Below, one piece after another: positions 24,201 to 30,828 of a stretch of DNA of 64,000 nt (position 1 is its first letter; every line of letters begins with the position of its first letter). The DNA is taken from NCBI GenBank assembly GCA_947247005.1, contig OX365946.1:12842453-12906452 (forward strand), given 5' to 3'. Origin of the DNA: Spisula solida (taxonomy: Eukaryota > Mollusca > Bivalvia > Venerida > Mactridae). The position numbers were made by a program, and so were the translations under genes. The notes under the pieces were generated by a model. That model did not search any database. It was not told the DNA's origin and saw nothing but the letters and a program-made list of their open reading frames with translations.

Positions 24201-26054
24201 TGTCTTAAAAACTAACAAGAATGGAAAAAATGATCAAAATAGTCTTTTTTTCTTTTTCTCATTCACTATATTATCCAAAAGCAAAGTCTATCAGTATGTT
24301 TAAACAAAATATTTTAATTATAAAAAACATGGCACAAAGTTCAGCAAATACTGATAGGAAATTTAGAAAATCAGGAAAAGGTTTTTCTTCGTCTTGTGAG
24401 AACACCTGTTTATGAAAATCAAAAACATTTTAAAAGATGCTCATGTTGAATATTCAAATTGTGACATTGTGTAATGTGATTTATTTCAGACCCCTCATAC
24501 ACAGACTGATAAATTAGATCTGACAAATCATCCCAACCGTATATCTGGTGGTGGAGGGTTTGGTCCGGTGGCTGATGATGGTTACGGTGTGTCATACATC
24601 ATTGCTGGAGAAGATGTACTCTTTATACATATATCTAGTAAAAGATCTTGCCCCACTACCGTAAGTACTCTTTATACATATATCTAGTAAAAGATCTTGC
24701 CCCACTACCGTAAGTACTCTTTATACATATATCTAGTAAAAGATCTTGCCCCACTACCGTAAGTACTCTTTATACATATATCTAGTAAAAGATCTTGCCC
24801 CACTACCGTAAGTACTCTTTATACATATATCTAGTAAAAGATCTTGCCCCACTACCGTGAGTACTCTTTATACATATATCTAGTAAAAGCTCTTGCCCCA
24901 CTACCGTAAGTACATTCTCTTCAAAATTTGTGCTGTTTTAAGTCTGTCACACCAACAGTTTGTCAGTCATAATATACAAACACATTTGATTACTTGGCAA
25001 TCATAACAACTCCACAAAAGAATACTCAAATAACCAGTATTAGTTATGACTGCTACATACAACACTAGTTTAAGAATAGCAATTAAATAATGTAGCGCAC
25101 AGACAGTCCAAAGCCACACAGAAACAGCGACAGCGCCTAGCCACCCACCCACGCATGACTCAGACTTAGAACAAACAATCCATATCACAAAAAAAGGATA
25201 TTACAAGCAAGTGTATATACTCACCCGGCAATGAATGACATACTGCAGACTTTGAATTACGGTGCATAATTAACCATTAAGGGAGGTAATTATGAATGAT
25301 CACTACACTGACAATATGTACGGGAAGAATGTGACAGTCTCCACTGGCACAAATAGCGCTGTTGTGAAATACATTGTTTGCATCCATAATGGAGTTCAAA
25401 CCTTTACTGCTTGGTGTCATCACCTAAAGTTTTACATGCAAGTTATGTAAAATTGGCAAGGCAATGCCTCACCTACTATTCATAATTTTGAACTCCTACT
25501 TATCACCATGTGTCAATGGCTATGGAGTTATGCCCAATGTTAACTTAGACATTTTGTAAAAGGTTAATCAAGGTCATACCACACAAACTTGCATGTAATG
25601 GAGTTAACATGAGCTTTCTTTGCCATGTAGTCAACTAAGTGGCCAGAATTTTAGACATTATGACCTGTTTTAAAACTTAAGATTTTCACTGACAAATCTC
25701 AGTGAGTAGTCGAGGGACTGCTCTTGTAGTAAGTTTCATTGTTTTAAAATTCCAATCCTAAATATTGAGATGTTAAGTTATTGTGACACTGGCTATGACT
25801 GTGCTCTCCACATTGTGGGAAGTTTTGAGTTGCTTACAAAAGAGTAAGTTAGATCATTTATCAGATGAAGGATTTATTCCAGGTTAGATCAAGTGATCAC
25901 CCTGTATGACAAATTGTCAAAAAAATTAGAAAAAGGACACTAGACACAATTATGAAAACAAAACTGTGTTCTTGTATTTCAGGACTCTACAAAGTTTGGT
26001 GAGGAAGTTTACAAGGCATTGAGTGATATAAAAAACCTGATATTAGACAAGTGA
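112..26054 (+). CDS. CPT1: Carnitine O-palmitoyltransferase 1, 5' partial
   Basis: CPT1 is an outer-mitochondrial-membrane enzyme that transfers long-chain acyl groups from CoA to carnitine. It controls entry into beta-oxidation and is inhibited by malonyl-CoA. Exons read: 112-286, 812-913, 2068-2205, 2821-2898, 3391-3498, 4558-4757, 5812-5968, 6499-6546, 7206-7313, 10770-10795, one of 13619-13684 / 14766-14831 / 16421-16480, 20698-20782, 21309-21473, 22346-22480, 23779-23967, 24490-24660, 25983-26054. All junctions are GT-AG and phases agree throughout, giving about 673 residues. Visible landmarks are a membrane segment followed by YHGWM, GRKPML, PLCSAQ, GDRVPWA, RWFDKSF, the catalytic His in CAEHSW, W(A/G)[28 protein letters not shown] and [13 protein letters not shown]. 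The cytosolic N-terminal segment and first membrane helix, about 85 residues in animal CPT1, lie upstream of the window. The family call is firm. Confidence 0.97.
287..811. other. CPT1 intron 1 in window
   Basis: AT-rich intron. It holds a short TA/TG dinucleotide stretch near 680-710. No other gene or clear mobile element is visible. Confidence 0.6.
812..913 (+). CDS. CPT1: CPT1 exon 2
   Basis: This phase-0 exon of 34 codons encodes [17 protein letters not shown], the conserved start of the catalytic domain. It ends at a GTAGGT donor. Confidence 0.94.
970..1586. mobile_element. Non-autonomous TIR element in CPT1 intron 2
   Basis: The ends are near-perfect inverted repeats of about 28 bases: TACTGTATAGCGGGTATATT at the left and its near-complement ending CCGCTAAACAGTA at the right. 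The interior of about 560 bases has no useful reading frame, so this is a MITE-like element. Its superfamily was not assigned. Confidence 0.85.
2068..2205 (+). CDS. CPT1: CPT1 exon 3
   Basis: This phase-0 exon of 46 codons lies behind a TTGTTTCAG acceptor. It ends [10 protein letters not shown] before GTAAGG, matching the SWW.TNY block of animal CPT1. Confidence 0.95.
2500..2700 (+). repeat. tRNA-derived SINE fragment, CPT1 intron 3
   Basis: The head contains an A-box-like TAGCCTAGTGGTAGAGC and a B-box-like GATTTGATCCTAGG. The body after it (near 2576-2602) resembles the copy at 23441. It does not fold as a canonical tRNA because the acceptor pairing is lost. Confidence 0.7.
2821..2898 (+). 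CDS. CPT1: CPT1 exon 4
   Basis: This exon of 26 codons encodes [20 protein letters not shown], a highly conserved carnitine acyltransferase block. The acceptor is TTTTGCAG and the donor is GTAAGT. Confidence 0.96.
3391..3498 (+). CDS. CPT1: CPT1 exon 5
   Basis: This exon of 36 codons contains the AARAAN and RRDLDREEL stretches, which align with the QAARAGNAI and RKLDREEI region of CPT1A. The donor is GTATGT. Confidence 0.94.
3529..4221. mobile_element. TIR element with inner inverted repeat, CPT1 intron 5
   Basis: The outer ends are imperfectly inverted: CTAAAACCTCCATAATAAG at 3531 against TTATTGTGAGGTTTTACTA at 4202. Inside, about 50 bases at 3574-3625 (GGGCCCGGAATTACAA...) are repeated in reverse at 3924-3976. 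The pairing would form a long stem around a loop of about 300 bases. A similar end (TTTATGTGAGGTTTTACT) occurs alone near 44523. Confidence 0.8.
4558..4757 (+). CDS. CPT1: CPT1 exon 6
   Basis: This exon encodes [18 protein letters not shown] and then [16 protein letters not shown], both diagnostic for the family. It ends after two bases of a codon (phase 2) at GTAAGT. Confidence 0.96.
4860..5245. repeat. Dispersed repeat R1, copy 1
   Basis: Two internal half-units each carry GGTTTCCGTTCA, a CTTCAAACTTTACATG stretch and GGTCAAGGTCACTG. The copy ends near GTGTTTTACAAACAT. Related copies are at 9000-9360 and 16000-16285. A GTCTGTCGGTCTGTC simple stretch marks its start. Confidence 0.75.
5333..5635. 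mobile_element. Dispersed repeat R2, copy 1 (MITE-like)
   Basis: It begins TTATGCCCCCGTATTGATAG and ends GGGGGCATAAGCG..., so the ends carry short inverted TATGCCCCC. A (CCGT)n stretch lies inside. A close copy is at 22787-23085. Both lie in CPT1 introns. Confidence 0.8.
5812..5968 (+). CDS. CPT1: CPT1 exon 7
   Basis: The first T completes the Ser codon split from exon 6. The exon contains [14 protein letters not shown] and [12 protein letters not shown], the conserved CoA-side block. The donor is GTAAGA. A TIR element begins only 14 bases further on. Confidence 0.96.
5982..6195. mobile_element. TIR element R3, short copy, CPT1 intron 7
   Basis: The ends TTAACCCTTTACACCAT and ATGGAGTAACAGGTTAA are inverted. 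The interior carries GGAGGGGAGACAATCCAATT, shared with the larger copy at 20189-20614. This copy lacks the 48-bp internal array of its relative. It starts 14 bases after the exon 7 donor. Confidence 0.75.
6255..6480. repeat. Dispersed repeat R4, copy 1
   Basis: It contains GAAATTGACCAAAAAATCTA, a CACCTCCAAATATG stretch and a CAATTCCCACAAAAATTAATG-like end. It is related to 11600-11790. It ends a few bases before the exon 8 acceptor tract. Confidence 0.6.
6499..6546 (+). CDS. CPT1: CPT1 exon 8 (48 nt)
   Basis: This short exon of 16 codons, [16 protein letters not shown], follows a TTTCAG acceptor and ends at GTAAGT. It matches the AAFFVTLDE block of CPT1A. Confidence 0.93.
7206..7313 (+). CDS. 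CPT1: CPT1 exon 9
   Basis: This exon of 36 codons contains [18 protein letters not shown], the conserved block just before the catalytic centre. It ends SNGR before GTATGT. Confidence 0.95.
7314..10769. other. CPT1 intron 9: contents
   Basis: Apart from repeat R1 at 9000-9360, the intron holds a GC-richer, CpG-bearing stretch at about 7830-8310 with no convincing frame. It also holds two GC-rich segments at 9840-9915 and 10210-10300 that share AGCTTC(C/T)GGGGG and CCCCTG-type strings. The latter look like ends of one repeat family. No exon was recognised. Confidence 0.5.
9000..9360. repeat. Dispersed repeat R1, copy 2
   Basis: It has the same two half-unit structure as the copy at 4860, with CTAGGATCTTCAAACTTTAC, AGTAGATGACCCCTATTGAT and a terminal GGGGCATACATGTTTTAC. 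Confidence 0.75.
10770..10795 (+). CDS. CPT1: CPT1 exon 10: 26-nt microexon with the catalytic His
   Basis: Reading IGFCAEHS plus TG, this microexon supplies the HS pair whose His is the general base of carnitine acyltransferases. The acceptor is TTTGTAG and the donor is GTAAGT. It ends after two bases of the Trp codon, so the next exon must begin with G to give W. It lies 3.5 kb from exon 9 and 2.8 kb from the first alternative exon. Confidence 0.92.
11061..11234. mobile_element. Small TIR element in CPT1 intron 10
   Basis: The ends AGTCCCCTACGG and CCGGTAGGGGACT are inverted. The interior has a CAGTCAGTCAGTCTGTCTGTC-like simple stretch. The total is about 174 bases, without a coding frame. 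Confidence 0.75.
11600..11790. repeat. Dispersed repeat R4, copy 2
   Basis: It shares TCGACCACAAAATCAAACCC and CCTCCCAAATATG with the copy at 6255. It ends AAGTGATTTTACAGTA. The same ending is seen at bases 28-44, at the left edge of the window. Confidence 0.6.
12306..12573. mobile_element. hAT-like MITE in CPT1 intron 10
   Basis: The ends are CAGGGGTGTCAA and TTGACACCCCTG, a terminal sequence typical of hAT-type elements. ATAACA stands directly on both sides, which is compatible with a target duplication. CTTCCTGATTTTT-like strings follow each end. The 268-base interior does not code. Loosely related sequences without clean ends are at 15107-15360 and 18778-19005. Confidence 0.75.
12709..13365 (-). 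repeat. Repeat family R5, short copy
   Basis: On the minus strand this runs from AACAAGGCGACAATGGTGGC through TGCTCACCTG to the end CACTTTGTGACAGGCGAGCT. The long plus-strand copy at 54030-55372 has the same ends with more internal units. This copy holds only about three degenerate units. Confidence 0.75.
13619..13684 (+). CDS. CPT1: CPT1 alternative exon 11a
   Basis: This 66-nt exon has an acceptor TTTTGCAG and a donor GTATAA. It starts and ends in phase 2. It encodes [15 protein letters not shown] and then TEARYCG after the shared Trp. It is the most divergent of the three versions, with Gly in place of the Ala of WADAP and two Cys residues in its second half. Confidence 0.9.
14766..14831 (+). 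CDS. CPT1: CPT1 alternative exon 11b
   Basis: This 66-nt exon has an acceptor TTTTACAG and a donor GTACGA, with the same phases as 11a. It encodes [19 protein letters not shown] and then ILG. The first half is nearly the same as vertebrate CPT1, and the second half is acidic and unlike 11a or 11c. Confidence 0.91.
15107..15360. repeat. Degenerate repeat related to the 12306 element
   Basis: It shares AATCCAGAATTCCAG, TTATTTGATGAAAA and ACAAAGTTATGGTC with sequences at 12306 and 18778. It ends near CAGTAGGACCC. It lies between alternative exons 11b and 11c. Confidence 0.6.
16000..16285. repeat. Dispersed repeat R1, copy 3
   Basis: This degenerate copy has GATCTTCAAACTTTAAGTG and GCAGATGACCCTATTGA, ending GGGGGCATACATGTTTTAC. 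It sits about 135 bases upstream of alternative exon 11c. Confidence 0.65.
16421..16480 (+). CDS. CPT1: CPT1 alternative exon 11c
   Basis: This 60-nt exon has an acceptor TTAACAG and a donor GTAATG, with the same phases as 11a and 11b. It encodes [20 protein letters not shown], two residues shorter than the other versions, with His replacing the Tyr of WEY. Confidence 0.9.
16621..17833. repeat. 49-bp minisatellite, about 25 units
   Basis: The unit is 49 bases: AGTTGTGTACAGTCTGAGAT, then GTGTGTCATCCAATGCAGAC, then TTCTTATAT. There are about 24.7 head-to-tail copies with few substitutions and two or three small indels. The array begins about 140 bases after alternative exon 11c. A TA-flanked MITE interrupts its right end, and a worn unit continues beyond it at 18258. 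Confidence 0.95.
17835..18255. mobile_element. Tc1/mariner-like MITE inside the minisatellite
   Basis: The ends are CACTGCCCACCAAAAATAAG and CTTATTATTTTGGTGGGCACTG (the first ends here after 20 bases), which are inverted. A TA dinucleotide stands on each side, the target duplication expected for this superfamily. There are 421 bases with no transposase frame. Minisatellite-like sequence occurs on both sides, so the array is older than the insertion. Confidence 0.88.
18778..19005. repeat. Degenerate repeat related to the 12306 element
   Basis: It shares TTCCGGAATAATCCGGAA and ACAAAGTTATGGTCATTTGA with the copies at 12306 and 15107. It has a similar CAGGAT...TAGTAGGACC end. Confidence 0.6.
19070..19222. 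repeat. 39-bp tandem repeat, four copies
   Basis: The unit is GAATCACTACTCGCTAGTCC plus 19 more bases. There are four copies, the last truncated. Because 39 is a multiple of three, a frame stays open through it, but this is repeat sequence and not an exon. Confidence 0.9.
20189..20614. mobile_element. TIR element R3 with internal 48-bp array
   Basis: The ends TAACCCTTTACTCCAT and ATGGAGTAAAGGGTTA are perfectly inverted. The centre (20299-20515) is a 48-bp unit, TTTTCAAGGGAGATCATTCT plus 28 more bases, repeated about four and a half times. The relative at 5982-6195 has the same flanking interior but no array. It ends 84 bases before exon 12. Confidence 0.88.
20698..20782 (+). CDS. CPT1: CPT1 exon 12
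   Basis: The first A completes a Gly codon after any of exons 11a-c. The exon continues [10 protein letters not shown] and ends [10 protein letters not shown] at GTAAGT, matching the RLQWDIP block of CPT1A. Confidence 0.94.
21309..21473 (+). CDS. CPT1: CPT1 exon 13
   Basis: This exon of 55 codons contains [20 protein letters not shown] and [16 protein letters not shown]. The FGKG..KK.K.SPDAF region takes part in CoA binding in this family. The donor is GTAAGT. Confidence 0.95.
21739..21790 (+). repeat. Isolated copy of the CPT1 exon 14 start
   Basis: Behind TTTCCAG stands AATGCTGGTAAATTCAGCCT and a worn continuation to AGATTATT. It matches the beginning of exon 14. A separate repeat (21791-22030) lies between it and the main 70-bp array. 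Confidence 0.85.
21791..22030. mobile_element. Repeat inserted within the exon 14 duplications
   Basis: It begins ACCCCCACACAACAAGTTGT followed by AAGGGGGGTATA, then a CTTGTCTGTCTGTCC stretch. It ends GGGATATACTAGTCTGCCGA. The sequence type resembles common short molluscan interspersed repeats. No coding frame is convincing on either strand. Confidence 0.6.
22060..22402 (+). repeat. CPT1: 70-bp tandem array of acceptor plus exon 14 start
   Basis: Copies of AATGCTGGTAAATTCAGCCT start at 22066, 22136, 22206, 22276 and 22346, exactly 70 bases apart. Each unit carries a pyrimidine tract, an AG, the first 54 or so bases of exon 14, and about 15 bases of intron. Copies 1-3 keep TTTCAG, copy 4 has TTTGAG, and the true exon has TTTTAG. 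Copy 1 has an in-frame TAG after 10 codons. Copies 2 and 3 run into stops in the following intron part. Confidence 0.95.
22346..22480 (+). CDS. CPT1: CPT1 exon 14, behind a tandem array of its own acceptor
   Basis: This exon of 45 codons runs from [20 protein letters not shown] to DDPNAK. The TYE and FREGRTET motifs bind carnitine in this family. This is the only full-length copy. The acceptor is a TTTTAG preceded by four 70-bp copies of the acceptor plus the exon start. The donor GTTATT is weak. Confidence 0.93.
22787..23085. mobile_element. Dispersed repeat R2, copy 2 (MITE-like)
   Basis: It is a close copy of 5333-5635, with TTATGCCCCCGTATCGATAG at the left, a longer (CCGT)n run, and GGGGCATAAGCGTTTATTGA at the right. 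It is in intron 14. Confidence 0.82.
23441..23680 (+). repeat. tRNA-derived SINE, CPT1 intron 14
   Basis: A box GATAGCCTAGTGGTTGAGTG and B box GGGTTCGATCCCAGG are intact and 30-40 bases apart. The acceptor ends do not pair, so it is a SINE head. It is followed by a body like that at 2576. Confidence 0.8.
23779..23967 (+). CDS. CPT1: CPT1 exon 15
   Basis: This exon of 63 codons contains [17 protein letters not shown] and then [11 protein letters not shown]. The STS motif stabilises the tetrahedral intermediate in carnitine acyltransferases. The donor is GTAGGT. Confidence 0.97.
24490..24660 (+). CDS. CPT1: CPT1 exon 16, followed by tandem copies of its own donor
   Basis: This exon of 57 codons contains [18 protein letters not shown], a C-terminal family signature, and ends SKRSCPTT. 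The end of the exon and its GTAAGT donor are then repeated downstream in 49-bp steps. Confidence 0.95.
24616..24910 (+). repeat. CPT1: 49-bp tandem array of exon 16 end plus donor
   Basis: Six copies of the exon 16 tail (from GTACTCTTTATACATATATC) follow at 24616, 24665, 24714, 24763, 24812 and 24861. Each ends CCCCACTACC plus GTAAGT, with one GTGAGT. The first copy is the coding one. Since 49 is not a multiple of three, reading on past the first donor soon reaches TAG (ATATATCTAG). Confidence 0.95.
24911..25982. other. CPT1 intron 16 remainder
   Basis: It contains a repeat near 25050-25170. Its minus strand (GGCTAGGCGCTGTCGCTGTT) resembles 43700-43760. The remainder is AT-rich, and no gene is seen. 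Confidence 0.5.
25983..26054 (+). CDS. CPT1: CPT1 terminal coding exon 17 with stop
   Basis: This exon has 23 codons plus TGA, reading [19 protein letters not shown] and then ILDK. It matches the short C-terminal helix of CPT1. Confidence 0.93.
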   Translation, partial: DSTKFGEEVYKALSDIKNLILDK

Positions 26055-28000
26055 GACCTGTATACCTCATGAAGCACCTTAATGCAAAATTAACACTTTG
26101 ACAGTGTTGTCATGCTGTATGTTTTCCATTTTGAAGATTTTATTGAATTTACGTTGATTTCATCTTGATGTCAGCTTGTCATAGTGTGGTTCGGAATGGT
26201 TGGAGTTGTCCAAAATTCACATAATTATACCGGCTTACGTGTGTTTATTTTTGTTCTTTATACTCTGGATTTTGACTTTATGTTGTATCGGCATTCATAC
26301 AGAATTAATACTCATAGCAGTAGAGTGAGGGATGATCAACACTTTTAGAGGCAATCTCTTTAAAAATGAAGCTAAATGGTGAAACAGTCATGTTTTGCAA
26401 TGTGTACTCAAAATTTAAAGTAAGTTTCTCAAAACTTTTTGATCATCTTAAAAACTAATGAAACATCAACGCTCTTCTGCTGGGGCTCAATTTATAGACA
26501 TATTTTAGCTAAGATCAGACTTTTCCGTACATCATTGCGAGCATATTAAGTGAACCCATACATTTTCATGAAGTTAAATGAGTGTTTTATGATCATGATA
26601 GTTCACATACTATTTCTTGACTGTACTGGCTGTCTTAATTTGCTCAAAATAGCGTATCAATAGCTCAGATATGTCTATAAAACAGGCCCCTGGAGTTTCA
26701 ATCTCATTGCTTCTGAACGCTCATTTATGTCCACGAAGATTAGGTAGTTAGATATCTACATAGTGATTGTCACATTTTTCACACAGAAAGGCTTTAAAAA
26801 ATATGAAAAGTTGCATTTAAACAACTTTTTAGACACTAGGAATCATTTTAACCAATATGAAATTTTAATATCATTGTTAATCAAATGGTTGATTATCCGT
26901 TATTGTCTTATTTAAGTAAAACTACTAATAAAATACAACTGATCAGAAAAGTGAAAGTCATTTCCTTCTCATATGTGTACATAAACTTTCATTTGGCTCA
27001 CATATACAACCATTCAATATGTTTTATAAAATACCTGAGCACTTTGATGTTATAAGTTTGTTTTACATAGTTACACAGTTCTTATGTAGTTTTAGTTTGT
27101 CAGTGGATTTTTTAAATGATTTATTGTACTATTGTAGATAGAATTTGAGTAAATGACCAAGTGTGTGTTGGCTGTATATATGTGACTAGTTCGTTGTAGT
27201 GGTATCCTACTTCACAATAAGCTTGCAACATTATAAACGTTTATCCTATCTGTTTTGACCAATGTGGGAATCTGAGACTTGTGAGATATGTATCATTGTA
27301 TAATGGATATTGAATGAGTGTTGGTTTATTATTGAATTTATGGAACAAGTTGAATGATTCGTTTTATTCAACGAGTTTCATAAATTCACTAATAAATCAA
27401 CACAAATTTAATAGCCTATTTATCACATACCCGATAAAAACAAGACATTCAGATAGCTTAATACATTCATACATAATTTATGACAGCACTTTACATATGT
27501 AAATGTCATCATAATAAACGAAGAACGTCAAATGACTTAATTTGATTATTTAATTCACACTGTTGATGATCACTGTGCATTACGACTTTTATGGCACTGT
27601 AGAAAAGTGCACGGGTATGTGATAAATAATGATTATTACTGATACTTTCATAACTTCAAAACTTTGGCATTAAAATATCAGACATCTGTTACATTTGGTC
27701 AGATCTTCACCTCATATAATTATGTTTGATTGAATTCTGATGTTATTATATGTTTTCATACCCTAGATGCTTGTATATAGTCACAGTTTGACTAGTTTTT
27801 GTGATTTACTATTGTGATACCGGTACCTACATGTATTTATGCAACTTATCAATGCCATTGCTTGTTTTAATAGTTGAAACTACGTTTATAACCAAATGGA
27901 GAAATTGTTTTAATCTGTTAAAATGGTCACTGTTTGGTTTGTTTTAGATTATGTTGCCATATACAAAATAATGTTTGCCTTTCTTAAAATAAAAATCTTA
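26055..28000 (+). other. CPT1 3' UTR and downstream DNA
   Basis: No coding exon was recognised. AATAAA-type signals occur near 27514 and 27986, and either could end the CPT1 transcript. The length of the UTR cannot be fixed from sequence alone. Confidence 0.45.
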
Positions 28001-30570
28001 TTGATTTGATGTAGTTTTAATGGTTTTAATACAACAAAATACTGCTTATGGATTGTTTAAATAATATGCCTTTTAATTTGTTGTTTAAATATTGATTATA
28101 TTTTTGTTGATATTACTTCTATTTCTTGTATATATTTCTATTAGCAGCATCTTTTGAGAGTCATATTTTTCACAAAGTGATAGTTGTGCTTAGCTGTAGG
28201 CATGTTTCTCCCTCCTGCTTCTTTTCACTTGTCTGTCTGTAGCTATATGCATAGAATGATAACTTCCTGATCAGTATGATAACTACTCCAATTGCATTAT
28301 CAGCATGCTGTACTTTCTCTTAACCGTCATTGTTAGTTGATGGAACAAGACATCAGGATTTTTGTGCCCCACACTTTAGGGGAAATATAGATTTGTTTAT
28401 CCTTGTCGATTAATATCCTCTAGTGCTCGAATTGCACCATTTTGACTTGAAAACTAAACAATGATGTAACACATAATGTTTCCATGGTCTGTTTTGTTTG
28501 ATAGCCTGAAAGACAAGGTGTGAGACAATAGAGGCTAAGTAATATCTTTGGTTTAGACGATTCCGTTAATGCTGTTTTATTATATGACAATGTTAAAATG
28601 ACCTGTGTGTTATAGTCTGCCTACATGCTCAATCTTTGCTTGTACTTACATTTCTGTTTGTGGACCATATGTCATTAAATTGGGCCAAATATATTTTAGT
28701 TAAATTCTATCATTTGTTTTAAAATCATCTTTTTATTCATGAACTTTTACTCAATACTTGCTTTACCCATTTTATTTTGTGTAACTAAAACATGCCCAAT
28801 GAGGGAGGGTTTATTAGATGCTGTTATACATATGTCTTAAAATGAACGTATAGAATACTTGATTTCTTTTGTGTTTTGGTATATGATTTGCTACTTTGAC
28901 ACACAGCTATTGTGTATGGGAATTGATGTTGGATCTGCAGTGTATGAGAATATAACAACTAGGAGAAGTTCACAATGTTGTATAGTCTGTTTATTCAGGT
29001 CTGTCACCTGTATACAAATAATCTAATATCAAAACAAAACATTTTTATTGTTAATGTTAGAACATTTTAATTGGATAAAATGGCAGTGAAAATCAATACC
29101 TTATGCACCAAGTCATATACTCATATATACAGGATCTGTTTAATTTATAAATTAATAAGAGAAATTGCAAGGTTTATGTACACAATGTTATGTAAACAGG
29201 TGACTGACCTGATTAAACGAGTTATAGTAGTTTTCCAAAAAGGACATTTTCTATGTTACAAAAAGCGGAGCAGTTAACACTCTTAGGGGAATATGTTAAT
29301 AAACGTTTCATTTTTGTTCATTTGTATTTGAAGGCTACACATTATTCAATATAAGCAATAAGTCTGTTGTGCTTAAAACATATCATTGAAGGCCCTATCA
29401 CACATTATGATTATATTTCAGCCTGACGGATAGAGTAATTTTGTGATGTCTTAACAATTTCTGATCAAACAAAACTAATCACAATGGAGACAAATGCTCA
29501 CAGACGCATCCATATGAACGATAGACGGCGTACATATACTAATTATTATAAACTTAGCAAGAGTCTTTTTCTACAGCATTCACAGATTGGCACCAGGTGG
29601 TATTGGTTATGTATGACCGGGCTTTTATATACCGGTATTACACAGAAAGAAACTGTTGTGTGTATGTATTGATTCTTATTGATACTGTGTTTGGATGTTA
29701 GATAAGAAACATCAGGTTGTTTACATCAGCATATAATCAATGCATATGTATTGGATACATTTATTGATATATTTCATCCATCATGAAATGACGGCATTCA
29801 TTTCTTTCAGCAAATATCTTATCATAATGAATGCAGGGATTCTACAAATCAGAATTATAAGTAGTCTGGTTCTCATATGATGTGATCGGCCAATTAGGCA
29901 GGGATAACCCCATAAATGGCCACGCACTATGACTGTCTCAGTCGAATGCCCCCAAAAAAAGAAGAAAAATATGAAAAAGAAATCTGGAATTTGAATTGTT
30001 TAAAATGAATTTAGCCTTGTCTTGTTACATCAGGTGTTGTTCCTTTTATTAATGTACATTCCATTTGGTTTTAAAAACAATTTAAAATCATCTTTAGTCG
30101 ATTGGTCTGCTGGATTACTGCAGCATCGAAACATGAATTAATATTCAGGATTTGTAAACTTTGTAGAACCTCTGGAATGTCATTGTAAGGGTAGTTGTCT
30201 GTAACAGTTCGGTTGTGGTTACATTTTTACTAGGGAGCTTACACGTCATCTTACGGGTTAGGTTATAGGTGTATATGACAAACGGGGTAAATGTCTCTTA
30301 CATACTAGTATACCATCATGTTTAGGAACCTATTGTTAAATTAATGAAATGTGGTAAATTGGTAATAAGTAGCTATATGTTATCATTTTCCTGGTGTGAG
30401 ACCATACTAATGTTATTCAGTGTGCAGTGTTTTTGTAAAATAAGTGGGTATCTGTTTCTGCTGTTAAAACAACATGTATGTCAAGAAATAAATAGAATCT
30501 TGCTGCAAATTATGATGTTGCTTTTATATATTATATTATTATTACTTGATAAAACTGAAAATTTTTTAAA
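28001..30570. other. AT-rich intergenic DNA
   Basis: Only short frames without family resemblance are present, and no clear mobile element was recognised. Confidence 0.5.
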
Positions 30571-30572
30571 TC

Positions 30573-30820
30573 AGGCCCTGATCTCCCGAAGCATCTCAAG
30601 TCGAAATCTCAACTCAAATTGAGATTTTTACTAAAATCAGAGTCTGAATTAGAGATAAATCTGAAGCTTTGGCTATTGAAATTTTACTGTAATAAACTCA
30701 GAATAACATTTCTGTTTAGTGATGCTTATTTTGATTCCTTGCATGGAAATTAATATAAAGACACATGTTAATATTTGAGATTTTGCTCATATTGAGATGC
30801 TTAGGGAGATTGGGGCCAGG
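30573..30820. mobile_element. MITE-like inverted repeat
   Basis: The left arm, CCTGATCTCCCGAAGCATCT and on to CAACTC, is matched in reverse by the right arm GAGATGCTTAGGGAGATTGG. The arms are about 45 bases long with some mismatches. The interior of about 160 bases does not code. Confidence 0.75.
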
Positions 30821-30828
30821 AGTCTTTC

